NCBI GenBank assembly: GCA_964458775.1 | Contig: CAYWLQ010000007.1 | Location: 1-64,000, forward strand | Source of the DNA: CAYWLQ01 sp964458775 | GTDB lineage: Bacteria > Myxococcota_A > Polyangia > JAAYKL01 | DNA: 64,000 nt | Reading direction: 5' to 3' | Shown here: positions 15,332-24,908 of the stretch, in pieces | Position numbering within the stretch: position 1 is the stretch's first letter | How the letters are laid out: each line of letters opens with the position of its first letter | The notes under the pieces: generated by a model | Databases searched by the model: none | Seen by the model: the letters and a program-made list of their open reading frames with translations, nothing else | Told to the model about the DNA's origin: nothing | Translations under genes and position numbers: made by a program

Positions 15332-17947
15332 ATGCCGTTAATTATGAATGCCCTCAAAGGTGAACTTTTTATTAAATTAAGGAAAGCAGTTTTCCGTATT
15401 CCCTTGTGCCATTTTGTAATGTTTTGTTCGGTTTCTTTGTCAGCTTATGCTCTAACATCTTATTCTCAAATAGATCGAGCTGTTTCCATTGAACAACAGA
15501 TTGAACAAAAAACCGGCCTCATCGTCATTCCGGGTGAAATCAAAGCTGTAGGTGCTTTTGATTCAGATTTGTTTCGACGCTCCCTATCTTGGTATGATTT
15601 TGTATTTCTGGCAAAATCCGATCCTAAAGCCCATTCAGACCTTTACAGATTGAGCGCAAAGACCCTGGACGGAAAACTTTTATTTGCAATGCGGGGATTG
15701 AGAAACCTGTCTGTCTCTCCTGACAGTAATGAACTCAATCTATCTGTCGATTCGCAGATTGCAGCTGTCTCAACTGTCACCGACGAACTTCGTCAATCAT
15801 TTTCTATATTTAATTTTGGAGTTCCTCCCAAATACGAAGAGTCTCTCAATTCTTTTGAACTTTTTCGAGAACAAATTACAAATTTTCTAGAAACCGGAAA
15901 ATTAGAAGGAATAAGTAAAACTGCTGTTCGCTTTACCGAATTGCCCCAAAGTTCTCGTTTATTCATAAAAGACGGTAACGTAACAATTGAACAAACAGAT
16001 TTAAAAGGCGTCTCTCACAACCTGATTGTTCAGCCGAACAACAAACAAAGTGGAAGTTCCGCATTTGAAGTAACAAATGTTTTAAGACCCGTTAAACCGA
16101 CGATAATATGGGCTGTAGATACGGTTCGTTCATTGTCTTTTGTCGGTCCCGGTCCGATAGAATGGTTGGAAGGCCGTGTTTTCTCTATTAGAGATCGTTT
16201 TAGGCGTCTGCGTTACGCTATTTCCGATAAAACAACTGAAGATATCGAAGACCGATCGGAAACTGTAAATACACTATCTGAATTCAGTCTTCCTTTGGGA
16301 TTGGAAATTGGAAAATCGCCGGAAAAGGAAATATGGCCTCCTCCTTCTTTCAAGCCGCCGGTTTTTTCTAGAAGTATACCCGGCGAGGGAATCTGGAAAC
16401 CTGCATCTCCTGAACTGATAAAACACTTTGAAAACGCTCCGCCTGCTTTCTATAAAAGTGTAGTAAGACCTGATAAAGAAAGACCCTATGTAATTGTTCA
16501 GTTGTTTGCAATGGACATGCGCCAATTGGAACTTCATATGGTCGGAGGGATTGAAGATCCTCGTTCCACCACAGGAGCTGCCGGTGACGGAAGGATTCCC
16601 AGAAGAAAAGATTTAATGGAAAGAACAGTGGCGGCGTTTAACGGAGCTTTTAAAACAGAACACGGTGCTTACGGAATGATGGTCGAACGCAATGTGTTTT
16701 TACCTCCTAAAGATGATGCTGCTACCGTTGCATTATTACAAGACGGAACCCCAATTATGGGAGCATGGCCCCAATCCGAAGCTGTTCCGCCTGAAATGGT
16801 TTCTTTTCGTCAGAATATGGATCCTTTAGTAGAAGACGGCAAGGTTAATCCACGAAGACGCTACCTTTGGGGATTTACACTTGATACTGACATAAGCAAA
16901 ATGCAAACAATCCGTTCAGGATTATGTATGTCAGACAAAGGATACATGGTTTATGTTTGGGGGGAGGATGTTACAGCCCAAACTTTGGGCATAGCTATGA
17001 ATGCGGCAGGATGTACCTTCGGTATTCATCTGGATATGAATCCTCATCACACCGCTTTTTTCTATTATAATTTTGAACTGTCTGCTGAATCCGCAAAACC
17101 CGAGTATCGTTACGAAACCCCTCTTCCTCAAACTCTTTATTCACCTCATCGCTATGTAAACGGAGCCCCCAAAGACTTTTTCTTTCTCGCCTTAAAGAAC
17201 AAATCTCCGGGCTCTAATTGGTCTGCCGAGGATTTAGCTCAAACTGCTCCTGCTTTTCTTCCGTCAATATTCCGCAAAGATCATCCCGATTGCAAAATGG
17301 CAGCCGCTGATTTAAGACGTGTTTCATTTGAAATCCGTGCCGGTGCAACATCCGAAAACACCGATTCGTCAAACAATCCTGCAAGCGATTCTCTTATGCA
17401 AAACGATAAAGATCTGCTCATTGATATCGACCTGGGAACTATTCATTTAGACGATATTAATTCTAACGAAATTAACGAGACAACATCCGCAGTTCTTCAA
17501 AAGGATAGTTTGGGAAAACTTGTAATACTACCTAAATCTGGCAAAAAATCAATCAATGCAAACAATATAGTCTATGGAGTAATACCAAAAGAAGATAACA
17601 AAATTGAAACTGCTTCTGTTTGTATTGGTATTCGCGATAATTGGTTGTTTATCGCAGAAGGAGCACTAAAGAACGCATTCGATCATCTTAAAGAAGAGGC
17701 TGTCACTGAAACGATATGCTTTCCTTCAACAAAAAATGACTTATCGGCCTCAACTGTTTTTGTAAGAGATCCAAAAGGAATGAAAGATTTAACAAACAAT
17801 CGAATCCGCACATTGAACCTTGCCTCTTCACATCTAAGGCTTTATGCAGCCCCTATAGAAATGGGAGCCAAAAGACTGGAAACTATCTTCTCAAATTCGG
17901 CTGAACCGAATGGAGCAAATAAGAAGGCTGAAAATGACGTTGAATGA
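15332..17947 (+). CDS. Exported protein with NAGPA-like phosphodiester glycosidase domain
   Basis: An N-terminal hydrophobic helix (about 24-42) anchors or exports the protein. A central region (about 385-610) fits the phosphodiester glycosidase/NAGPA family: a VAAFNGAFKTEHGAYGMMVE core, then RSGLCMSDKGYMVYVW, then GCTFGIHLDMNP where the family usually has an LDGGGS-like turn. Such domains cleave sugar phosphodiesters. Residues 1-380 and the Ser/Asn/Asp-rich C-terminal part match nothing I recognise. Start is uncertain: GGAG at 15327-15330 is 1 nt before ATG 15332 and 13 nt before ATG 15344. The gene overlaps murI by 14 bp, suggesting a shared message and a wall or surface-glycan role. Export and gene reality are firm; the family call is moderate. 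Confidence 0.65.
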   Translation: MPLIMNALKGELFIKLRKAVFRIPLCHFVMFCSVSLSAYALTSYSQIDRAVSIEQQIEQKTGLIVIPGEIKAVGAFDSDLFRRSLSWYDFVFLAKSDPKAHSDLYRLSAKTLDGKLLFAMRGLRNLSVSPDSNELNLSVDSQIAAVSTVTDELRQSFSIFNFGVPPKYEESLNSFELFREQITNFLETGKLEGISKTAVRFTELPQSSRLFIKDGNVTIEQTDLKGVSHNLIVQPNNKQSGSSAFEVTNVLRPVKPTIIWAVDTVRSLSFVGPGPIEWLEGRVFSIRDRFRRLRYAISDKTTEDIEDRSETVNTLSEFSLPLGLEIGKSPEKEIWPPPSFKPPVFSRSIPGEGIWKPASPELIKHFENAPPAFYKSVVRPDKERPYVIVQLFAMDMRQLELHMVGGIEDPRSTTGAAGDGRIPRRKDLMERTVAAFNGAFKTEHGAYGMMVERNVFLPPKDDAATVALLQDGTPIMGAWPQSEAVPPEMVSFRQNMDPLVEDGKVNPRRRYLWGFTLDTDISKMQTIRSGLCMSDKGYMVYVWGEDVTAQTLGIAMNAAGCTFGIHLDMNPHHTAFFYYNFELSAESAKPEYRYETPLPQTLYSPHRYVNGAPKDFFFLALKNKSPGSNWSAEDLAQTAPAFLPSIFRKDHPDCKMAAADLRRVSFEIRAGATSENTDSSNNPASDSLMQNDKDLLIDIDLGTIHLDDINSNEINETTSAVLQKDSLGKLVILPKSGKKSINANNIVYGVIPKEDNKIETASVCIGIRDNWLFIAEGALKNAFDHLKEEAVTETICFPSTKNDLSASTVFVRDPKGMKDLTNNRIRTLNLASSHLRLYAAPIEMGAKRLETIFSNSAEPNGANKKAENDVE

Positions 17948-18752
17948 CACAAAGAATCTTCCAATTGGAGTGTTTGATTCCGGTTTAGGAGGACTTACCG
18001 TAGTAAGAGAGCTTCGAAAACTGATGCCCTCTGAGACAATTCTATACTTAGGGGATAATGCCAGAGTTCCATACGGCACCAGATCGCCTTCAACAATAGA
18101 ACGATATGCCATCAACTGCTCAAAGTTTTTGCTGGATCAGGGTTTGAAGCTTTTGATTGTCGCTTGCAATACTGTGTCGTCAGTAGCTTTGCCGGCACTA
18201 AGAGCGATGACGGATGTTCCGGTTTTAGGAGTGATTTCTGCCGGAGCACGTGCCGCAACACAGTCGGGTGCGATGAAAATCGGTGTAATAGGCACAACAG
18301 GAACAATAGCTTCCGGTGCATATCCAAAATTTATCGCCTCGATCAACCCTGAATGCCAAGTATTTGCAAAAGCAACTCCTTTGTTCGCACCTCTAGTTGA
18401 AGAAGGTTGGGTAGAAGGAGAGGTTCCTCGCGCAGTAGCTGTTCACTATATAAAGCCTCTGGTCGAATGCGAAATAGATACTCTGCTATTAGGCTGTACA
18501 CACTATCCTCTTCTAAAAAATACCATTTCCGAAACCTTGCTTTATCTAGGCAGTAAGGCAAACATTCTCGACTCAGCAACCGTAACAGCCGCCGATGCAG
18601 CCGTAGAATTACAAAAATCATCATTGGAAACGGACCGCAAAGAAAAAAGCCCAATGACCTGCTTTGTAACCGACCTTCCGTCATCTTTCGAAGAAGTAGC
18701 AGGACGCTTTTTCGGCTCAAAACCTGACAGAATTGTTTCAATTGATATTTAG
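17934..18752 (+). CDS. murI: Glutamate racemase
   Basis: It converts L-glutamate to D-glutamate for peptidoglycan precursors in the cytoplasm. Length 272 aa is usual. Signatures are PIGVFDSGLGGLTV at 10-23, the first catalytic cysteine in VACNT (C78) and the second in LLGCTHYPLL (C188). The start chosen is ATG 17934, which has AAGG six bases upstream and begins MTLNDTK; an in-frame ATG at 17910 would lie deep in the previous gene. The overlap with the NAGPA-like gene implies translational coupling. Downstream it is convergent with a lipoprotein gene, 47 bp apart, with no clear terminator. Confidence 0.96.
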   Translation: MTLNDTKNLPIGVFDSGLGGLTVVRELRKLMPSETILYLGDNARVPYGTRSPSTIERYAINCSKFLLDQGLKLLIVACNTVSSVALPALRAMTDVPVLGVISAGARAATQSGAMKIGVIGTTGTIASGAYPKFIASINPECQVFAKATPLFAPLVEEGWVEGEVPRAVAVHYIKPLVECEIDTLLLGCTHYPLLKNTISETLLYLGSKANILDSATVTAADAAVELQKSSLETDRKEKSPMTCFVTDLPSSFEEVAGRFFGSKPDRIVSIDI

Positions 18753-18799
18753 AATTAATTGTTAAAAATATAGAAAAGGTTCCCTGCAACCGTAATTTT

Positions 18800-19867
18800 T
18801 CAATCTGATACAGCAGCAGGCAGTCCTATGTAGCGTGTTGCTAATACAATGTTGTCAACATAGCGAATCATGGTGTGATCAAAATTTGGAGTTGTTCTGT
18901 GCAGATTCAGTTGCATTGATGTGGGCAATTGATCCTCGCGTTCGCGGAATCTCAGATTTGCAGTGCGCACCTTCAGCTGACCGTCAATCCAAAATCTAGC
19001 CTCACCGTCCGCTTTGCCCGGAGTATTTAGGTACAATCCCAATTCATAGCAAGACCATGTATCAAATTTAATATATACAAATGGATCGGGATATGCAGAG
19101 AATCTACAAGACTCCGTACCATCCGCAGCATCGCTTATTCGGACATCGCCGAGAATAGGTTCTGCGGTTTGAGGATATCGGTTGTAACTGTATAGATGAC
19201 CGACCCATAAAAATCCGTCGTTAGCCTCGGGTTTAACACTAGGTCCCCAGCCGACAAACTGGCAAGATACATTGTACCAACTCATTCCATCACAGGTTGA
19301 CGCATTGCCGGAACCGTCCTCAAAATAAATGCCGAAACCCTTAACACCGACTGCGCGATCTAAATCACCAGGATGAAAACTGGAATCGTACTGAAAACAC
19401 ATACGCATAAAATAAGCCGGACGCACTCCTCTGTGAGCATTCTCAGGAATAACAAACCTAGCGGTCGGACCTTCTTCACTTGCTTCCCATTGATGAACAC
19501 CGCAATAAGAGCCGCTATAAGGATTATTATCGCTAACCGCTACCAAGGAACTATATCGGTTTTCCTCAGTTGGTATTTCAACCGAAGCAGTCTCAAAAGT
19601 CTCCGCCGCCAACACATAGGGATTAGAAGAAATGCCCTGATCTCCAAAGTACTCCGAAGCTATTCCCGACTGAACACCCTCTCCCAAACCTTCGCTCCAA
19701 ATATCAATATCCGTATCAAATTCTGAAAAGTCAGAGCTCTTCTCATGTTCTTTCTCGGAATCCGTCCTTGAACCGTCTATCTCCAAAGAACTTCCATTTT
19801 TTTCCTTTGTACAACCGGCACAAACTAACAATGCTGAAACCCAAAAATAAAGAAAAAATAGTCTCAT
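18800..19867 (-). CDS. Lipoprotein with polysaccharide-lyase-type jelly-roll domain
   Basis: The N-terminus MRLFFLYFWVSALLVCAGC is a lipoprotein signal with the acylated cysteine near residue 19. An acidic Ser/Asp/Glu linker (about 25-65) precedes a beta-rich domain (about 80-350). The segment LNTPGKADGEARFWIDGQL followed by NLRFRERE matches the conserved strand pair seen in concanavalin-A-like polysaccharide lyase folds (PL14-like and related): N-T-P-G, D-G, a W-x-D-G turn and an R-F-R strand. Such proteins bind or cleave uronic-acid glycans, but I cannot confirm catalytic residues, so binding only is possible. Four or more cysteines suggest disulphides outside the cytoplasm. No strong Shine-Dalgarno before ATG 19867. 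Confidence 0.7.
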   Translation of the reverse strand: MRLFFLYFWVSALLVCAGCTKEKNGSSLEIDGSRTDSEKEHEKSSDFSEFDTDIDIWSEGLGEGVQSGIASEYFGDQGISSNPYVLAAETFETASVEIPTEENRYSSLVAVSDNNPYSGSYCGVHQWEASEEGPTARFVIPENAHRGVRPAYFMRMCFQYDSSFHPGDLDRAVGVKGFGIYFEDGSGNASTCDGMSWYNVSCQFVGWGPSVKPEANDGFLWVGHLYSYNRYPQTAEPILGDVRISDAADGTESCRFSAYPDPFVYIKFDTWSCYELGLYLNTPGKADGEARFWIDGQLKVRTANLRFREREDQLPTSMQLNLHRTTPNFDHTMIRYVDNIVLATRYIGLPAAVSD

Positions 19868-20005
19868 ACATTACATTTTGTCAGAAAATCTTAGCAGAGC
19901 AAAGCATTGTTTAAGAGCAGCTAACCTATAACCGCTTATGTGGATCAATTTTTTATTTTTACGAATAACATGTAGAAGGCATTGAACAGGCTTCACTGAC
20001 AAATT

Positions 20006-20734
20006 TCAATTTGGACTTAGTTTGTCTTTTATTAGCCACGGGATTATTAGCAATGCTATCGACACAAAGGCTATTGCAGAGAGGCCTATCATGTGTCTCG
20101 GAGGCTCTCCAAAGAGCGCAATCATTTTGGTTATTGTGCTGGGTTGGGGGGTGTCGGCCATTAAAAACATGTAGTTGCTGCCCAGTAGCAAATTTATTAG
20201 ATAAACCGCTGCTACAAATGCCAGCAGCCATAGATATGCCTTTACTGCCGACATCAGCAAGGGGCGATATTTTAGTACAAATACAAAATATAGAATTACC
20301 AGAACTTCCCCTCCGTGCTGAATATAAAATACCCAAAACTCAAGATGCGGAAATGCAAAGGTAATATTGGGAGTTACAAAGGATTGTAATGTTCCGGCTA
20401 CCGCCCAGAAATACAAAACCTCAAACAATTTTTTGTTTGTTGTTATTAAAAGATAGGCCAGCAAAAAATTGGAAAAATCACACAAGTTGAGGGGAAGAGA
20501 AGTTTTAATATCAAATCGGTCGGTAGCCAATTCATAGAGAATCCAAGACAAATACTGTCCTACCAAAATGACAGCCGCAGTCATGCGAAATATTCTGTCT
20601 TTTTTTTCATCAATTCTTTTTGCAAACCTAAGCGGAACAGCAAGCCATATCAAGGCTATGAGCAGCATTGTCAAAAGATGAGAAAGTTGAAACAGCACAA
20701 ACGGTTCTGCCGCTTCGATGGAAAAAATATTCAT
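20006..20734 (-). CDS. YwaF-like (TIGR02206) integral membrane protein
   Basis: A 242-aa protein of about seven hydrophobic helices. It carries the family pattern SLPLNLCDFSNFLLAYLL, KLFEVLYFWAVAGTLQS, FPHLEFWVFYIQHGGEV and a later RP motif, as in the YwaF/TIGR02206 family, whose function is unknown. Start ATG 20734 has AGGAGG eight bases upstream; an in-frame TTG two codons earlier is too close to it. It lies 30 bp downstream of the hydrolase gene on the same strand, so the two are probably co-transcribed. Family assignment is good; function remains unknown. Confidence 0.85.
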   Translation of the reverse strand: MNIFSIEAAEPFVLFQLSHLLTMLLIALIWLAVPLRFAKRIDEKKDRIFRMTAAVILVGQYLSWILYELATDRFDIKTSLPLNLCDFSNFLLAYLLITTNKKLFEVLYFWAVAGTLQSFVTPNITFAFPHLEFWVFYIQHGGEVLVILYFVFVLKYRPLLMSAVKAYLWLLAFVAAVYLINLLLGSNYMFLMADTPQPSTITKMIALFGEPPRHMIGLSAIAFVSIALLIIPWLIKDKLSPN

Positions 20735-20764
20735 AGACAAAACCTCCTAAACCGCTTCTTATCG

Positions 20765-22606
20765 TTATATCGGCACCGGTGCTATTACCTGGGATGATAC
20801 AAACATCCATGTAACAATCAAAGCTGTTACAAGAGCACCCGCATACGGTCTTCCAGTCAGCATATAGAGCTTGGTCGAAAGCGGAGCAATTATGACTGAT
20901 ACAATGATTAAATGCCCTATGTTTATAACAAATAATACAAACATACCTCCCGGACCTACCAATGGAATACTTCCGGTCAAAAGCAACGGCAGATATTGAA
21001 AGGCAGCTAACAGAAACATGGGTACAGAGAGCAGTGCAAAATTTATGAGCGACCACCGTAAAAAGGTTGAAATAAAGGATTTGCTAGGAGCGCATCTTAC
21101 AACACCGTGAAGAAAAAATCCCATGGCAGTAAAAGCGGCGACAAAAAACGGTAGATATAAGAAAAACATTTTCCATCTATAGGGCGTAAGATCACTCGCA
21201 AACGAAAATACAAATCGATAGTCCACCAAAAATGTATGTTCGAGAAACAATTCAAATCCGTAGGTAAAAACAAACAAACAAGCAGCAAAGAGCGCTGTTT
21301 TCGCCGTCTGCTTTCGATCGATTAGCATTTTCTGTTTGCTCCAAGAAATGCCCAAATCATATAGATGCGCAGCTGCGTTGTCTGTTTTTTTGAGTTTGCG
21401 AAAAAACAACGTTACACCGATAAAATTTGACAGACACAACCAGAGAGCAACTACATTTACCACCATCATTGGAAACAAGCCGTCAATTCGAACAACATAT
21501 TTATGAATTGCAAATACTATCATAGAACAAGGAAGATAGAGCCACATCATCAGTGTGTTAATTCCAAAATTTTTGGCAAAGTCATACTTAGAACAATGAT
21601 AAGAAAATTCTCTATTGAGACGTAGATCAGAAAAGAATGAAAAACCTAATAGCAAGGTCGAGAAAGGAAACAACATACCTAGACCGGCTAACATTGCCGC
21701 CAATGTAGCAAATTCTTTATAAACCCCTATTTGGTCAGAAGGGGAAAGCTGTATTGCGATATTCGGCGTAAGCGCTTGGCGAAGCCATTCAGTTGTTTCA
21801 GCTACAGCCGCCAAGTCATGAATTTCTGTTTCGTGAAATGTTCGAGGTGCAAACACACGACGCGCCGTGCCTTGAGAAAAATCGCCGTAGGTTGTGTTTA
21901 TTTCTGCTGAGTCAAAGCCGAAAGCTGCAAAGGTCTTCTTTGATTTCATCCATTCGGCTTTAAAGTCTTTTGTTTGAGTCATTCTATCTCTAAACTCATC
22001 CAAGGTACCGAAGATCATGAGCATATTTTGGGGAAGAGTAGAGGAAGAGCGCTCGTCATAGGCTGAGCCGATTAACACCAATGCTCTGACAGTAGGGTCA
22101 TGTAAAGCTACCTCATAGGCAGCCTGTGCACCAAGACTGTGCCCTACCATTCCGACTGCCTCATGGTTAATATGGGAAAGAGTTTTTAAATACTTTAAGG
22201 CAGCCTTGCCTCCGAATGTCGGATCAAAAGACCGGTGATTTATATCTAAAGGAGGTATCCCGGAATTTCCCCTGCCGGCGGCATCGATAGAGAGAACGGT
22301 AAACCCTCGCCTAGCAGCTTCAATTGAAATTACATCTCCTGCCTCACGAGAGCTTTGGTAACCGTGGATAAAAACAACTCCGGAATGAAGCACTGTTGAT
22401 GATGCTTCTTTGGGACGAAATAATTTACCTCTGAGCAGCAACCCGTGCTCATTTGCAAATTCAACATTACCAACCTCTATTTGTCCAAAGTCATTTTGAA
22501 TTGAATCAGCAATCAGGGCGGCAATAACAGAAATCATACCCAATAAAGACACCCACAATAATGACCTTATTCGACTTCTAAAACAATATGAATACAAATA
22601 GTACAT
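20765..22606 (-). CDS. Alpha/beta hydrolase fused to a polytopic membrane domain
   Basis: After one N-terminal helix (about 14-34) comes an alpha/beta hydrolase domain (about 45-290) with oxyanion strand VVFIHGYQSSR, the nucleophile elbow GHSLGA and a late HETEIHDLAA segment that can supply the histidine. The C-terminal half (about 300-610) has around eight transmembrane helices of unknown type. An esterase or acyl-transfer role at the membrane is plausible; substrate unknown. Start: ATG 22606 (MYYLYSY) has GAGAGG twelve bases upstream, while ATG 22642 has no Shine-Dalgarno, so 22606 is preferred weakly. The start differs only by 12 residues. Upstream region 22607-22810 is shared with the divergent histidine kinase. 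Confidence 0.8.
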   Translation of the reverse strand: MYYLYSYCFRSRIRSLLWVSLLGMISVIAALIADSIQNDFGQIEVGNVEFANEHGLLLRGKLFRPKEASSTVLHSGVVFIHGYQSSREAGDVISIEAARRGFTVLSIDAAGRGNSGIPPLDINHRSFDPTFGGKAALKYLKTLSHINHEAVGMVGHSLGAQAAYEVALHDPTVRALVLIGSAYDERSSSTLPQNMLMIFGTLDEFRDRMTQTKDFKAEWMKSKKTFAAFGFDSAEINTTYGDFSQGTARRVFAPRTFHETEIHDLAAVAETTEWLRQALTPNIAIQLSPSDQIGVYKEFATLAAMLAGLGMLFPFSTLLLGFSFFSDLRLNREFSYHCSKYDFAKNFGINTLMMWLYLPCSMIVFAIHKYVVRIDGLFPMMVVNVVALWLCLSNFIGVTLFFRKLKKTDNAAAHLYDLGISWSKQKMLIDRKQTAKTALFAACLFVFTYGFELFLEHTFLVDYRFVFSFASDLTPYRWKMFFLYLPFFVAAFTAMGFFLHGVVRCAPSKSFISTFLRWSLINFALLSVPMFLLAAFQYLPLLLTGSIPLVGPGGMFVLFVINIGHLIIVSVIIAPLSTKLYMLTGRPYAGALVTALIVTWMFVSSQVIAPVPI

Positions 22607-22703
22607 AATACCCGCAAGCCTCTCTTGACTACACAAATGCATTTTATCAATTTAAACGTTTATTATGTTTAATAACTAATACAAATCAGATAATCTGCTC
22701 AAT

Positions 22704-22716
22704 AATTGTCACAATT
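22704..22716. promoter_or_regulatory. Palindrome AATTGTCACAATT, possible operator
   Basis: A perfect 6-1-6 inverted repeat lies between two divergent units, 19 bp before the predicted -35 of the histidine kinase gene. It could bind a dimeric regulator acting on either side. Sequence symmetry only. Confidence 0.35.
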
Positions 22717-22734
22717 TGTTATTCAAGTGTAAAG

Positions 22735-22764
22735 TTGACGGTATTTTTACAATATTTATATGAT
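22735..22764 (+). promoter_or_regulatory. Putative promoter of the hybrid histidine kinase gene
   Basis: TTGACG (22735-22740), an 18-bp spacer and TATGAT (22759-22764) match the housekeeping consensus at five of six bases in each hexamer. The predicted leader is about 40 nt. Confidence 0.5.
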
Positions 22765-22810
22765 TGATAAGTTCTTGTCATATTAGCATAGTTGTAATAA
22801 TTTAAAAGAT

Positions 22811-24334
22811 ATGGGTGCTAAACAAATAACTAATGTTGTCACATGTACAGGTAATGAAAGCTCACACACAGAATCATTAAATATACAACAAAGATCCGTC
22901 AGATTATTAGAGGCTTTGCAATCATTGGGTTATATGCTTGTTTCCTTTGATTCAAAGGGGGAAATACAATATTGCTCAAACGAGTTGATCAACAAACTTG
23001 GAGTATTACCGCCTAATCGAGACATATTCATAAAAGAATTATTAACACACGGACTTGAGTTTAACGAAATCGAACATCTTCTGCACTCAAATGATATGCA
23101 ATCGCAATTTGCTGACCTTAACATTTTCAACGGACAGTATAGAGTTTCAACTACTTTTGCACAGGGAGATCCTCCTCTAACCGTACTCTTATTTCAATCG
23201 ATCACAGACGATAAATCCAATAAAGCACATTTAGAACATCTTGAAAGACTGGCAACAGTCGGCCAAGTAGCGGCGGGAGCCGTACACGAATTCAACAATA
23301 ATCTTACTTCTATTCTCGGTTGGGCTCAGATTGCCGAACAGAATGCAGAAAAAGACTCTCCCACTGCAACAGCTGTTTCTATTATTCTAGAGAATGCTAA
23401 AAAGGCACAGCGCATTTTTTCCAAGCTCCTCAGCATGTCTCGCGTTAAGACAGACTATTACAGCAATTCTCGTGTTTCTCCCGTGCAGATCGTTGAAGAT
23501 GCTCTCTCGTCACTGTCTTTTGAATTTCATAATCGAAATATATGGGTTAATCGTGTTTTAAACGAAGACGGATTTTGTGACATTGACGAGGATCGTCTCA
23601 GTCAGGTTTTTATTAATATTCTAAAAAATGCAATCGAAGCCATTGTTGAAAACGGAGAGCTCACTGTAACATCTGAACGTAAAGATGATAAAATTAGAAT
23701 TTCGTTTTGTGATACAGGCTTGGGAATGTCAGAAGAAACCATTGCAAGGGTGTTTGAGTCTTTTTTTACAACAAAGAAATTGGACACATCTAATCCTTCA
23801 GGCGGGACAGGGCTGGGTCTTCCGGTCAGTTTGGATATACTTAGAGATTATGACGGTGATATCGAGGTTACAAGCGAGCTTGGGAAAGGAAGTTGTTTTA
23901 CAGTTGTCCTTCCGGCATTGGAATCACAAGAGGAATCCATTAGAGCAAGTTTTGTTGCACGTCCGACCATACCGCCTGGAGCAACTGTTTTAGTCGTGGA
24001 TGATGAACCGGACGTTGGTGACATGATCAGGACAGCGTTGGGCCTCAAAGGTGTTTCAGTAGTTGCAGTGAAGAATGGCGAAGAAGCTCTTTCACATTTA
24101 AACACAATGCATTTTGATGCCGCTTTTGTGGATTATTCAATGCCGGGAATATCCGGCCACGAATTGGCACGCTCTATTCTAAAAGAAGCTCCAAAACTTC
24201 CTATAATATTCATGAGCGGTTTTCATATTGAGACAGACCATATTGTAACTGATTTCATCAAAAAACCCTTTGATCTCGATAATATTCAAGAAAAACTCCA
24301 CGCTGTATTGAAACGAAGAAAAGACAGTTTGTGA
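22811..24334 (+). CDS. Soluble hybrid histidine kinase with C-terminal receiver
   Basis: Domains in order are a PAS-like sensor (about 30-130), HisKA with AVHEFNN and phosphoacceptor H159, HATPase (N box ILKNAIEA near 270-277, DTGLG 301-305, GTGLGL 332-337) and a receiver (about 392-505). The receiver has acidic pocket VVDDEPD, phosphoacceptor D441 in FVDYSMPG and a KKPF lysine loop. There is no transmembrane segment, so it senses a cytoplasmic signal. With the receiver on the same chain and no DNA-binding output, the final target is unknown. ATG 22811 has no strong Shine-Dalgarno. Divergent from the hydrolase unit. Confidence 0.93.
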   Translation: MGAKQITNVVTCTGNESSHTESLNIQQRSVRLLEALQSLGYMLVSFDSKGEIQYCSNELINKLGVLPPNRDIFIKELLTHGLEFNEIEHLLHSNDMQSQFADLNIFNGQYRVSTTFAQGDPPLTVLLFQSITDDKSNKAHLEHLERLATVGQVAAGAVHEFNNNLTSILGWAQIAEQNAEKDSPTATAVSIILENAKKAQRIFSKLLSMSRVKTDYYSNSRVSPVQIVEDALSSLSFEFHNRNIWVNRVLNEDGFCDIDEDRLSQVFINILKNAIEAIVENGELTVTSERKDDKIRISFCDTGLGMSEETIARVFESFFTTKKLDTSNPSGGTGLGLPVSLDILRDYDGDIEVTSELGKGSCFTVVLPALESQEESIRASFVARPTIPPGATVLVVDDEPDVGDMIRTALGLKGVSVVAVKNGEEALSHLNTMHFDAAFVDYSMPGISGHELARSILKEAPKLPIIFMSGFHIETDHIVTDFIKKPFDLDNIQEKLHAVLKRRKDSL

Positions 24335-24352
24335 TTAGTCAGGAAATCTCAG

Positions 24353-24381
24353 TTGACGCAGCCCTTTTCGACTTCTATAGT
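24353..24381 (+). promoter_or_regulatory. Putative ssb promoter
   Basis: TTGACG (24353-24358), a 17-bp spacer and TATAGT (24376-24381) form the best housekeeping-type promoter in the window. The expected start near 24388 gives a leader of about 44 nt to the ssb ATG. Confidence 0.6.
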
Positions 24382-24431
24382 TTCACAGATCGATTTTAGG
24401 CTTTATAGTTAATATGCAGGAGGCTGATTCT

Positions 24432-24908
24432 ATGGCAGAAGGTATAAACAAGGTAATTCTTATAGGGAATTTAGGCAAAGATCCAAAACTGGAGTATTCT
24501 CAAAACGGAGCAGCCCGCTGCACCTTTTCGCTGGCTACTACAGAAAACTATATGAATAATTCGGGAGAGCGTCAGGAGCGAGTTGAATGGCACAATATTG
24601 TTGTCTGGGGAAAGCAGGCTGAAAATGTCTCCAAGTACCTACAAAAAGGAAGACAAGTCTATATCGAAGGCCGGATTCAAACTCGAAGCTACGACGATAA
24701 AGACGGCAACAAACGCTACATCACGGAAATCAACGCACTTCGTGTTCTCTTCATAGGTAATAGAGGAGAAAGCGGAGGCGGAGGATATCCAAATTCCAAT
24801 TCATCCGGAAACGGCGGACAGTCTTCGGGCGGCGGTTATGACGGAGGTTTCGGCGGAGGAGGTTTCGGCGGAGGAATGGGCCCAAGTGATGATGAGATTC
24901 CATTCTAG
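24432..24908 (+). CDS. ssb: Single-stranded DNA-binding protein
   Basis: It binds and protects single-stranded DNA in replication and repair. Residues about 1-110 are an OB fold starting INKVILIGNLGKDP with the VEWHNIVVWGKQAE strand; a Gly/Ser-rich flexible tail follows and ends in the partner-binding acidic tip DDEIPF. The start is ATG 24432 because AGGAGG at 24418-24423 sits eight bases upstream; an in-frame ATG at 24414 would lie upstream of that site. Length is 158 aa, normal for the family. The tail-coding region overlaps the start of the deacetylase gene. Confidence 0.97.
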   Translation: MAEGINKVILIGNLGKDPKLEYSQNGAARCTFSLATTENYMNNSGERQERVEWHNIVVWGKQAENVSKYLQKGRQVYIEGRIQTRSYDDKDGNKRYITEINALRVLFIGNRGESGGGGYPNSNSSGNGGQSSGGGYDGGFGGGGFGGGMGPSDDEIPF

